Positions 44,300-52,497 of a DNA stretch of 64,000 bases are shown piece after piece (position 1 is the first letter of the stretch; each line of letters starts with the position of its first letter). Below the pieces are notes generated by a model. The model saw nothing but the letters and a program-made list of their open reading frames with translations, was not told where the DNA came from and ran no database searches. The DNA is from Albibacillus kandeliae (GTDB lineage: Bacteria > Pseudomonadota > Alphaproteobacteria > Rhodobacterales > Rhodobacteraceae), in the NCBI RefSeq assembly GCF_003116585.1, contig NZ_QEHM01000003.1, positions 234,916-298,915 of the forward strand, given 5' to 3'. The position numbers and the translations under genes were made by a program.

Positions 44300-45766
44300 A
44301 TGTCAATCTCGGTCGAAACCTTCTTCCTGGCGCCTGACGGTCAGGGCACGCTGCAGGCGCAGATCCAGCAGATGGTGGCCCAGGGTATCCTGACCGGCCG
44401 GTTTCACCGGGGCGAAAAGCTGCCCTCGTCGCGGCGGCTGGCACAGCACCTCGGGGTCAGCCGCATTACTGTGACGCTCGCCTATACCGAGCTGCTGGCC
44501 AACGACTACCTCACCTCGCGCGGGCGATCGGGCTATTACGTGTCCGAGAACGCGCCGGTGCCCCCGGTCTACGACCCGACGCCCCAGAGCGAGGACAACG
44601 TCGACTGGTCCCGCGCCATCACCCGAACCTTTACCGGGGGCGATACCCCCAAGAAGCCGCTGGACTGGAACCGCTACCGCTATCCCTTCATCTACGGGCA
44701 GGTCGATCCGACGCTGTTCGACCACGCCAATTGGCGGCTCTGCGCGATGCAGGCGCTGGGGGCCAAGAACTTCTCGTCGCTGACCTCGGACCTCTACGAT
44801 CAGGACGATCCGCTGTTGCTGGAGTTCATCGCCCGCCACACGCTGCCCCGGCGCGGCATAACCGCCCGGCCCTCCGAGATCCTGATCACCATGGGGGCGC
44901 AGAACGCGCTGTGGATCACCGCGCGGCTGCTGTTGAACCGGCGCCGCAGCGCGGCTTTCGAGGACCCCTGCTATCATTCGCAGCGCGACCTGCTGACCCA
45001 TATGCGGTGCGCCATGACACCGATCCGGGTGGATGGCGACGGCCTCCCGCCCGAGGCGATTCCGGCCGGGACCGACGTGGTCTTCTGCACCCCGAGCCAC
45101 CAGTCGCCAACGACGGCGACCATGCCGATGCAGCGGCGGCGGGCGCTGCTGGACCGCGCGCGGGCCCTGAACGCGCTGATCGTCGAGGACGACTACGAGT
45201 TCGAGATGGCCTTCCTCGGCGCGCCCTATCCGGCGCTGAAGTCGATGGACCGGGACGGGCGGGTGATCTACGTCGGCTCCTTCTCCAAGTCGCTCTTCCC
45301 CGGTCTCCGGCTGGGCTATCTGGTCGGGTCCGAGCCCTTCATCCGCGAGGCGCGCGCGCTGCGGGCGTCGATGCTGCGCCACCCGCCGGGGCATATCCAG
45401 CGGACGGCAGCCTATTTCCTGTCGCTTGGGCACTATGACGCCCAGATCCGGCGGATGTCGGATGCGCTCCATGTCCGCCGCAAGGCGCTGGAGGCCGCGG
45501 TCGCCCGGCATGGCCTGAGCATCGCGGGGCGCGGGGTCTATGGCGGCTCCTCGCTCTGGATGCGCGCGCCCGAGCAGGTGGATACCGACCAGCTGGCCGA
45601 ACAGCTCAAGGCCGTGGGCGTGCTGATCGAACCGGGGGCTGCCTTTTTCGCGGGCGACGCGCGGCCGAAGAATTTCTACCGGCTGGGCTACTCCTCGATC
45701 CCGGAAAGCCGCATCGACGGGGGGATTGCGCGCATTGCCGAGACCATCAGGACGCACTGGACTTAA
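44300..45766 (+). CDS. tauR: TauR, MocR-type regulator of taurine catabolism
   Basis: A 488-residue fusion of a GntR-type winged helix (residues about 15-80; LPSSRRLAQHLGVSRITVTLAY) and a class-I aminotransferase-like domain. The PLP Lys is Lys330 (GSFSKSLFPGLRLGY), with the PLP-ring Asp in IVEDDYEFE. MocR proteins bind PLP and activate transcription; in R. capsulatus TauR activates tpa and tauABC. Assignment follows from the adjacent xsc gene 114 bp downstream and the operator pairs at tpa, tauR and xsc. The last codons overlap the left half of the xsc-proximal operator. Confidence 0.92.
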   Translation: MSISVETFFLAPDGQGTLQAQIQQMVAQGILTGRFHRGEKLPSSRRLAQHLGVSRITVTLAYTELLANDYLTSRGRSGYYVSENAPVPPVYDPTPQSEDNVDWSRAITRTFTGGDTPKKPLDWNRYRYPFIYGQVDPTLFDHANWRLCAMQALGAKNFSSLTSDLYDQDDPLLLEFIARHTLPRRGITARPSEILITMGAQNALWITARLLLNRRRSAAFEDPCYHSQRDLLTHMRCAMTPIRVDGDGLPPEAIPAGTDVVFCTPSHQSPTTATMPMQRRRALLDRARALNALIVEDDYEFEMAFLGAPYPALKSMDRDGRVIYVGSFSKSLFPGLRLGYLVGSEPFIREARALRASMLRHPPGHIQRTAAYFLSLGHYDAQIRRMSDALHVRRKALEAAVARHGLSIAGRGVYGGSSLWMRAPEQVDTDQLAEQLKAVGVLIEPGAAFFAGDARPKNFYRLGYSSIPESRIDGGIARIAETIRTHWT

Positions 45767-45789
45767 TCCAGCCGTCCGTCTGGCCCTAT
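45757..45789 (+). promoter_or_regulatory. candidate TauR operator upstream of xsc
   Basis: CTGGACTTAA (45757-45766) and CTGGCCCTAT (45780-45789) start 23 bp apart. The left element includes the TAA stop of tauR. The right element is identical to the one at tpa (30021-30030). It lies 92 bp before the xsc start. Confidence 0.7.
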
Positions 45790-45880
45790 CGGCTGCGCCG
45801 CTCCCCGCCGTATTCAGTGGGCAACATGGCCAGAGCCCGGACCCCGGGCCGGCCGCCTCATGCCCCTGGGAGACATTCCG

Positions 45881-47656
45881 ATGAAAATGACCACCGAAGA
45901 AGCCTTTGTGAAAACGCTGCAAAGGCACGGAATCGAACATGCCTTCGGCATCATCGGTTCCGCCTTCATGCCCATCTCGGACCTGTTCCCCAAGGCCGGG
46001 ATCACCTTCTGGGACTGTGCCCACGAAGGCTCGGGCGGGATGATGGCCGACGGCTACACCCGCGCGTCCGGCAAGATGAGCATGATGATCGCGCAGAACG
46101 GCCCGGGCATCACCAACTTCGTGACCGCGGTCAAGACCGCCTACTGGAACCACACCCCGCTGCTGCTGGTCACCCCGCAGGCGGCGAACAAGACCATGGG
46201 CCAGGGCGGCTTCCAGGAGGTCGAGCAGATGAAGCTGTTCGAGGACATGGTCGCCTATCAGGAAGAAGTGCGCGACCCCTCGCGCGTGGCGGAAGTGCTG
46301 AACCGGGTGATCCTGCAGGCCAAGCGCGCCTCGGCCCCGGCCCAGATCAACATGCCGCGTGATTACTGGACGCAGGTGATCGACATCGAGATCCCCGAGG
46401 TCGTCGAGTTCGAGCGCCCCTCGGGCGGTGAGACCGCCCTCGACAAGGCCGCCGCGCTGCTGAGCGAGGCGAAACACCCGGTGATCCTGAACGGCGCGGG
46501 CGTGGTGCTGGCCGGGGCGATCCCGGCGACGATGGAACTGGCCGAGCGGCTGACCGCGCCGGTCTGCGTGGGCTACCAGCACAACGACGCCTTCCCCGGC
46601 TCGCACCCGCTGTTCGCCGGGCCGCTGGGCTACAACGGGTCCAAGGCCGGGATGGAGCTGATCAAGGAGGCCGACGTGGTGCTGTGCCTCGGCACCCGCC
46701 TGAACCCCTTCTCGACCCTGCCGGGCTACGGGATGGAATACTGGCCCGCGAACGCCAAGATCATCCAGGTCGACATCAACCCCGACCGCATCGGCCTGAC
46801 CAAGAAGGTCACCGTCGGCATCGTGGGCGACGCCAAGAAAGTGGCCGAGGGCATCCTTGCCCGTCTGGCCGAGGGCGCGGGTGACACGGGCCGCGACGCG
46901 CGCAAGGCGAAGATCGCGCAGACCAAGTCGGCCTGGGCGCAGCAGCTTTCGAGCATGGACCACGAGGACGACGATCCGGGCACCAACTGGAACGACCGCG
47001 CCCGCAAGGCCAAGCCGGAGTGGATGAGCCCCCGCATGGCATGGCGCGCGATCCAGTCGGCGCTGCCGAAGGAAGCGATCATCTCTTCCGACATCGGCAA
47101 CAACTGCGCCATCGGCAACGCCTACCCCTCGTTCGAGGAAGGCCGGAAGTACCTGGCCCCCGGCCTGTTCGGCCCCTGCGGCTATGGCCTGCCCGCGATC
47201 ATCGGCGCCAAGATCGGCTGCCCGGACGTGCCGGTCGTCGGCTTCTCGGGCGACGGGGCCTTTGGCATCGCCGTGACCGAGCTGACCGCCATCGCCCGCA
47301 GCGAGTGGCCGCCGATCACCATGGTCGTCTTCCGCAACTACCAGTGGGGCGCGGAGAAGCGGAACTCGACGCTGTGGTACGACGACAACTTCGTCGGCAC
47401 CGAGCTGTCGGACGACGTGACCTATGCCGGGATCGCCCGGGCCTGCGGCCTGCAGGGCGTGCAGGCGCAGACCATGGAGCAGCTGACCGAGGCGCTGAAC
47501 AAGGCGATCACCGACCAGATGGAGAACGGCAAGACCACGCTGATCGAGGCGCTGATCAACCAGGAACTGGGCGAGCCCTTCCGCCGCGACGCGATGAAGA
47601 AGCCCGTTGCGGTGGCAGGCATCGACCCGGCGGACATGCGCAAGCAGGTGGTCTGA
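45881..47656 (+). CDS. xsc: sulfoacetaldehyde acetyltransferase
   Basis: Thiamine-diphosphate enzyme that cleaves sulfoacetaldehyde with phosphate to acetyl phosphate and sulfite. The 591 residues have the three ThDP-enzyme domains: the N-terminal Pyr domain with catalytic Glu in DCAHEGSGGMMADGY, the central domain, and the C-terminal PP domain with the GDGAFGIAVTELTA motif (GDG...N-type Mg site) and RNYQWGAEKRN. GGGAGA precedes the ATG at 45881; an earlier ATG (45860) is in frame but less likely. It follows tauR and precedes soeA, separated by a repeat cluster. Confidence 0.97.
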   Translation: MKMTTEEAFVKTLQRHGIEHAFGIIGSAFMPISDLFPKAGITFWDCAHEGSGGMMADGYTRASGKMSMMIAQNGPGITNFVTAVKTAYWNHTPLLLVTPQAANKTMGQGGFQEVEQMKLFEDMVAYQEEVRDPSRVAEVLNRVILQAKRASAPAQINMPRDYWTQVIDIEIPEVVEFERPSGGETALDKAAALLSEAKHPVILNGAGVVLAGAIPATMELAERLTAPVCVGYQHNDAFPGSHPLFAGPLGYNGSKAGMELIKEADVVLCLGTRLNPFSTLPGYGMEYWPANAKIIQVDINPDRIGLTKKVTVGIVGDAKKVAEGILARLAEGAGDTGRDARKAKIAQTKSAWAQQLSSMDHEDDDPGTNWNDRARKAKPEWMSPRMAWRAIQSALPKEAIISSDIGNNCAIGNAYPSFEEGRKYLAPGLFGPCGYGLPAIIGAKIGCPDVPVVGFSGDGAFGIAVTELTAIARSEWPPITMVVFRNYQWGAEKRNSTLWYDDNFVGTELSDDVTYAGIARACGLQGVQAQTMEQLTEALNKAITDQMENGKTTLIEALINQELGEPFRRDAMKKPVAVAGIDPADMRKQVV

Positions 47657-47664
47657 GGTTCGGC

Positions 47665-47801
47665 GAGGCCCCGGCTCGAGGCCGGGGCGTGGCGCCTGAC
47701 GAGCGCTCCGGCTCAGGACCGGGGCGTGGTGCCTGACGAGGCCCCGGCTCGGGGCCGGGGCGTGAAACATCATAAACGCCCCGGCCTCGAGCCGGGGCCC
47801 C
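47665..47801. repeat. tandem GC-rich hairpin repeats after xsc
   Basis: Three direct units of 36-37 nt (47665-47700, 47701-47737 and 47738-47765, the last shortened) each contain a GGCTC/GAGCC-type hairpin core (CCCCGGCTCGAGGCCGGGG in the first) and end in GTGGYGCCTGAC. An inverted copy follows at 47776-47801. Likely a termination or RNA-stabilising region between xsc and soeA. Confidence 0.8.
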
Positions 47802-47906
47802 GTGCCAAAACCAGAACCATTTCCCCTTATCTGTACCCACCCAAAGAAAACATTTTACATATTTACGATTACCGAGAACACTGGACCGGAACCGCCACGA
47901 GGCACC

Positions 47907-50711
47907 ATGCCACCGAAGCAACCGCAGCTCGACACGTCACCCAGGGTCTCGGACGAGATCCGCAGAACGACCTGTTACATGTGCGCCTGCCGGTGCGGGA
48001 TCAACGTTCACCTCAAGAGCGGCAAGGTCGCCTATATCGAGGGCAACCGTGACCACCCGGTGAACAAGGGCGTGCTCTGCGCCAAGGGCAGTGCCGGGAT
48101 CATGCAGGTCAACGCCCCCTCGCGCCTGCGCGCGCCGCTGAAGCGGGTCGGGCCGCGCGGCTCGGGCGCCTTCGAGGAGATCAGCTGGGACGAGGCGCTG
48201 GAGATCGCCACCGGCTGGCTGAAACCGCTGCGCGAGAGCGCGCCGGAGAAGCTGGCCTTTTTCACCGGGCGCGACCAGTCGCAGAGCTTTACCAGTTTCT
48301 GGGCGCAGGAGTTCGGCACCCCGAACTATGCCGCGCACGGCGGGTTCTGCTCGGTCAACATGGCGACGGCAGGCATCTACACCATGGGCGGCGCCTTCTG
48401 GGAGTTCGGGCAGCCCGACTGGGATCACACCAAGCTGTTCCTGCTGTTCGGTGTCGCCGAGGACCATGACAGCAACCCGATCAAGATGGGCATCGGCAAG
48501 ATCAAGGCGCGCGGGGCGCGGGTGATCGGGGTGAACCCGGTCCGCACCGGCTACAACGCGGTGGCGGACGAATGGGTCGGGATCACGCCTGGAACCGACG
48601 GGCTGTTCATCCTGTCGCTGATCCACGTGCTGATGAAGGCCGGCAAGATCGACCTCGACTACCTTGCCCGCTACACCAACGCCCCGGTGCTGCTGAACTC
48701 CGACCGCGCCTCGCCCGACTACGGGCTGTTCCTGCGCGACGAGGCCGGCAAGCCGCTGGTCATCGACCGGGTGACCGGCCAGCCGACCGCCTTTGACACG
48801 CCGGGCGTCCGCCCCTCGCTCTCGGCGACATGGGAGAGGTATGGGATCGCCCATCGCCCCGTGTTCCACGCGATGGCCGAGCGCTATCTCGCGCCGGAGT
48901 ACGCCCCCGAGGCCGTGGCCGAGCGCTGCGGGATCCCTGCGGGCCGGATCCGCGCCATCGCCGCCGAAATCGCGCGCGTCGCCTTTGACGAGGCCATCGA
49001 GCTTGACCGACCCTGGACCGATTTCCGGGGCGAACGGCACGACAAGATGGTCGGCCGCCCGGTAAGCTTTCACGCCATGCGGGGAATCTCGGCCCATTCC
49101 AACGGGTTCCAGACCTGCCGCGCCCTGCATGTGCTGCAGATCCTGCTGGGGGCGGTGGAAACGCCCGGCGGCTTCCGCTTCAAGCCACCCTACCCCAAGC
49201 CCGCGCACGCCCATCCCAAGCCCCATTGCGGCACCCAGCCGGGCCACCCGCTGAACGGCCCGCACCTCGGCTTCGTGCAGGGGCCCGAAGATCTCGCGCT
49301 GAAGGATGACGGCAGCCCGGCACGGATCGACAAGGCCTTTACCTGGGAAAACCCGATGTCGGCCCACGGGCTGATGCACATGGTGATCTCGAATGCCCAC
49401 GCGGGCGATCCCTACCGGATCGACTCGCTGTTCCTCTATATGGCGAACATGTCGTGGAACTCGTCCATGAACACCTCGGGCACCATGAAGATGCTGACCG
49501 ACACGGACGAGAACGGCGATTACGTGATCCCCCGGATCATCTATTCCGACGCCTATGCCTCAGAGATGGTCGCCTATGCCGACCTCGTGCTGCCCGATAC
49601 CACCTACCTCGAACGGCATGACTGCATCTCGCTGCTCGACCGCCCGATCTGCGAGGCCGACGCGGCGGCGGACGCGATCCGCTGGCCGGTGATCGAACCC
49701 GACCGGGATGTGCGCGGGTTTCAGTCGGTGCTGTGCGACCTCGGCGCGCGGCTGGGGCTGAAAGGCTTCACCAAGGAAGACGGCAGCGCCAAGTTCGCCG
49801 ATTACGCCGACTACATCGTGCATCACCAGCGCCGCCCCGGGATCGGGCCGCTCGCCGGATGGCGCAGCACCGGCACCGGTCGCGGCGATGCGCCCGAGGA
49901 CCAGATCCAGCGCTATATCGACAACGGCGGGTTCTGGCTGCGCCACGTTCCCGAGGAGGCCGCCTATTTCAAGCCGTGGAACGCCGGGTACCAGGACTGG
50001 GCGGTCGAAACCGGGTTCTACGACGCGCCGCAGCCTTACCTGTTCCAGCTCTACGTCGAACCGCTGCGCCGGTTTCAGCGCGCCGCCGAGGGGCACGGAG
50101 AGCGCCAGCCGCCCGACCATCTGCGTGCGCAGATCCGGGAGAAGCTGGACCCCCTGCCGCTTTGGTACGAGGACGGGACCGCGAGCGACGCCTATCCGGT
50201 GCGCGCCCTCACCCAGCGCCCGATGGCGATGTACCACAGCTGGGGCAGCCAGAACGCCTGGCTGCGGCAACTGCACGGGCGCAACCCGCTTTACGTGCCG
50301 ACCCGGCTGATGCGCGAGCACGCTCTGGCCGACGGCGACTGGGTCCGCGTCAGCTCGGCCCACGGCGAAATCACCGTGCCAGTGATGGAGATGGCGGCGC
50401 TGAACCCGAACACCGTCTGGACCTGGAACGCCATCGGCAAGCGCAAGGGCGCCTGGGCCCTGGACGAGGGCGCGCCGGAGGCCACCGAAGGTTTCCTGCT
50501 GAACCACCTGATCCACGAACTGCTGCCCGAGAAGGGCGACGGACAGCGCTGGTCGAACTCGGACCCGGTGACCGGACAGGCCGCATGGTTCGACCTCCGG
50601 GTCAGGCTGGAGAAGGTGGCGGCGCCGGTCGAGAGCCAGCCGGCCCATCCGCCGATCACCTCGCCCGTCGGCAAGGGGCCGCGAACGCTGGCATGGAAGG
50701 TGGGCAAATGA
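47907..50711 (+). CDS. soeA: sulfite dehydrogenase, molybdopterin subunit
   Basis: A 934-residue molybdo-bis-MGD oxidoreductase that oxidises sulfite to sulfate. The N-terminal [4Fe-4S] motif is C23-x2-C26-x3-C30 with C58. There is no Tat signal, so it stays in the cytoplasm as SoeA does, unlike DMSO reductase or periplasmic formate dehydrogenases. The molydopterin part follows (FFTGRDQSQSFTSFW, GGFCSVNMATAG; the Cys in GGFCSVN may be the Mo ligand) and the dinucleotide-binding domain closes the chain. GAGG precedes the ATG at 47907. With soeB and soeC downstream and xsc upstream, removal of xsc-derived sulfite is the most likely job. Confidence 0.92.
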   Translation: MPPKQPQLDTSPRVSDEIRRTTCYMCACRCGINVHLKSGKVAYIEGNRDHPVNKGVLCAKGSAGIMQVNAPSRLRAPLKRVGPRGSGAFEEISWDEALEIATGWLKPLRESAPEKLAFFTGRDQSQSFTSFWAQEFGTPNYAAHGGFCSVNMATAGIYTMGGAFWEFGQPDWDHTKLFLLFGVAEDHDSNPIKMGIGKIKARGARVIGVNPVRTGYNAVADEWVGITPGTDGLFILSLIHVLMKAGKIDLDYLARYTNAPVLLNSDRASPDYGLFLRDEAGKPLVIDRVTGQPTAFDTPGVRPSLSATWERYGIAHRPVFHAMAERYLAPEYAPEAVAERCGIPAGRIRAIAAEIARVAFDEAIELDRPWTDFRGERHDKMVGRPVSFHAMRGISAHSNGFQTCRALHVLQILLGAVETPGGFRFKPPYPKPAHAHPKPHCGTQPGHPLNGPHLGFVQGPEDLALKDDGSPARIDKAFTWENPMSAHGLMHMVISNAHAGDPYRIDSLFLYMANMSWNSSMNTSGTMKMLTDTDENGDYVIPRIIYSDAYASEMVAYADLVLPDTTYLERHDCISLLDRPICEADAAADAIRWPVIEPDRDVRGFQSVLCDLGARLGLKGFTKEDGSAKFADYADYIVHHQRRPGIGPLAGWRSTGTGRGDAPEDQIQRYIDNGGFWLRHVPEEAAYFKPWNAGYQDWAVETGFYDAPQPYLFQLYVEPLRRFQRAAEGHGERQPPDHLRAQIREKLDPLPLWYEDGTASDAYPVRALTQRPMAMYHSWGSQNAWLRQLHGRNPLYVPTRLMREHALADGDWVRVSSAHGEITVPVMEMAALNPNTVWTWNAIGKRKGAWALDEGAPEATEGFLLNHLIHELLPEKGDGQRWSNSDPVTGQAAWFDLRVRLEKVAAPVESQPAHPPITSPVGKGPRTLAWKVGK

Positions 50712-50727
50712 ACGATACGCGTACGCA

Positions 50728-50746
50728 AGAGTTTCCGGGAAACTCT
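50728..50746. repeat. hairpin between soeA and soeB
   Basis: AGAGTTTCC (50728-50736) and GGAAACTCT (50738-50746) form a hairpin with a tiny loop in the 76-bp gap between the genes. It could protect or attenuate the message. Confidence 0.5.
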
Positions 50747-50787
50747 CGACCCGGCCAAAGGCGGCAACCCAGGAACGGGGCCCTGTC

Positions 50788-51537
50788 GTGACCGAACTGC
50801 CCAAATCCACCGACCGCAAGCTGGGCCTCGTGATCGACCTCGACACCTGCGTCGGCTGCCATGCCTGCGTGATCTCCTGCAAGGGCTGGAACACCGAGAA
50901 CTACGGCGCGCCGCTGTCCGACCAGGAGCCCTATGGCGCCGATCCCTCCGGCACCTTCCTGAACCGGGTCCATTCCTACGAGGTGCAGCCCGAGAGCGGC
51001 GCGGCCCAGCTGATCCACTTTCCCAAGTCCTGCCTGCATTGCGAGGACGCGCCCTGTGTCACCGTCTGCCCGACCGGCGCCAGCTACAAGCGGGTCGAGG
51101 ATGGCATCGTTCTGGTGAACGAGAGCGACTGCATCGGCTGCGGCCTCTGCGCCTGGGCCTGCCCCTACGGCGCGCGCGAGATGGATCAGGCGGCGAAGGT
51201 GATGAAGAAATGCACCCTTTGCGTCGACCGCATCTATAACGAGAACCTGCCCGAGGAAGACCGGGTGCCCGCCTGCGTGCGCACCTGCCCCGCGGGCGCG
51301 CGCCACTTTGGCGATTTCGCCGACCCGGAGAGCAATGTCTCGCGCCTGAGTGCAGAGCGGGGCGGCATGGCGCTGATGCCGGAACAGGGCACCCTGCCCG
51401 TCAACCGCTACCTGCCGCCGCGCCCCAAGGACCGGATCGGCGAGGAGATCGACGTGCTGGCGCCTCTGCTGGCCCCGGTGGCCGAGGAACCGACCGGGTT
51501 CCTCGCCTGGCTCGACCGGACGCTGGAGAAGCTCTGA
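50788..51537 (+). CDS. soeB: sulfite dehydrogenase, iron-sulfur subunit
   Basis: A 249-residue ferredoxin-like electron-transfer subunit of the DmsB/PhsB family, with four cysteine clusters: C21-x2-C24-x2-C27-x3-C31, then CLHCEDAPCVTVCP, CIGCGLCAWACP, and CTLCVDRI...PACVRTCP. These hold four [4Fe-4S] clusters that link SoeA to the membrane subunit SoeC. The start is GTG (MTELPKSTD); no better-placed ATG is in frame. It ends one base before the soeC ATG. Confidence 0.94.
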   Translation: MTELPKSTDRKLGLVIDLDTCVGCHACVISCKGWNTENYGAPLSDQEPYGADPSGTFLNRVHSYEVQPESGAAQLIHFPKSCLHCEDAPCVTVCPTGASYKRVEDGIVLVNESDCIGCGLCAWACPYGAREMDQAAKVMKKCTLCVDRIYNENLPEEDRVPACVRTCPAGARHFGDFADPESNVSRLSAERGGMALMPEQGTLPVNRYLPPRPKDRIGEEIDVLAPLLAPVAEEPTGFLAWLDRTLEKL

Positions 51538-51538
51538 A

Positions 51539-52411
51539 ATGCATCCGGCCCCTTCCGTCATCGCCTTTACCACGCTCTCGAGCCTTGGCTTCGGCCTGCT
51601 GTTCTGGCTCGGCCTCGGCTTTCCCCCGGTCACGGGCTGGGTCGCCTTCACCTTCTTCGTGCTGGCCTACCTGCTGGCGGTGGGCGGGCTGCTGGCCTCG
51701 ACCTTCCACCTCGGTCATCCGGAACGCGCGCTCAAGGCCTTTATCCAATGGCGGAGCAGCTGGCTCAGCCGCGAGGCCTGGACCTCGCTCGCCGCGCTGC
51801 TGGTCATGGCCGCCTTCGGCGCCGGGCTGGTATTCGCCGCGACCGCGCTGGTGCCGCTCGGCTGGCTCGGGGCGGTGCTGAGCATCGGCACCGTTCTCAC
51901 CACGTCGATGATCTACACCCAGTTGCGGACCGTGCCGCGCTGGCACCAGTTGCTGACGCCGGTGCTGTTCCTCAGCTTTGCCCTTGCCGGGGGCAGCCTG
52001 CTGGCGGGGATGGTCCACCTCGCGCCATGGCTGCTGGCGGCGGCCGGGATCGTGCAACTGGCCCACTGGTACCTGGGCGACAGCGCGCTGGCGCGCTCCG
52101 GCACCGATCTGGCCACTGCCACCGGCCTTGGCGCGCCGGGGCGTATCCGCGCCTTCGAACCGCCCCACACCGGGCCGAACTACCTCACGCGCGAACTGGT
52201 CTTCGTGATCGGCCGCAAACATGCGCGCAAGCTGCGCGTGATCGCACTGGTGCTGCTCTCGGTTCTGCCGATCCTCCTGCTCCTTTTGCCGTTCCACCAT
52301 GTCCTCGCGGCCCTCGCCGTGCTGAGCCACCTCGCCGGAGCCGCCTGCTCGCGCTGGCTCTTCTTCGCCGAGGCCGAGCATGTGGTCGGCCTCTATTACG
52401 GCAAACGCTAG
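51539..52411 (+). CDS. soeC: sulfite dehydrogenase, membrane anchor subunit (DmsC-like)
   Basis: A 290-residue integral membrane protein of the DmsC family with eight predicted TM helices. STFHLGHPERALKAF near residues 60-74 is the family signature after TM2 (a conserved His and Glu region involved in quinone binding). It anchors SoeAB at the cytoplasmic face and passes electrons to quinone. The gene starts 1 base after the soeB stop, so the three are coexpressed in fixed ratio. Confidence 0.94.
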   Translation: MHPAPSVIAFTTLSSLGFGLLFWLGLGFPPVTGWVAFTFFVLAYLLAVGGLLASTFHLGHPERALKAFIQWRSSWLSREAWTSLAALLVMAAFGAGLVFAATALVPLGWLGAVLSIGTVLTTSMIYTQLRTVPRWHQLLTPVLFLSFALAGGSLLAGMVHLAPWLLAAAGIVQLAHWYLGDSALARSGTDLATATGLGAPGRIRAFEPPHTGPNYLTRELVFVIGRKHARKLRVIALVLLSVLPILLLLLPFHHVLAALAVLSHLAGAACSRWLFFAEAEHVVGLYYGKR

Positions 52412-52497
52412 GCGCGGGGCGCCACGCGGCCCGGAAAACGCCGCCCCGCTCGCGGCATCGCTTGCAGCGCTTCGGCCAACCGGCTAACGCTTCGTCA

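Noticed and set aside
44303-47773. A 1156-residue open frame on the minus strand over tauR and xsc
   Set aside because: It is antisense to two strongly recognisable genes and its product is rich in Arg, Gly, Leu and His without domain pattern; a GC-driven shadow.
47907-52411. Formate dehydrogenase or DMSO reductase identity for the molybdoenzyme operon
   Set aside because: The large subunit has no Tat signal, the membrane subunit is DmsC-like rather than a cytochrome b, and the operon follows xsc, all of which fit SoeABC better.
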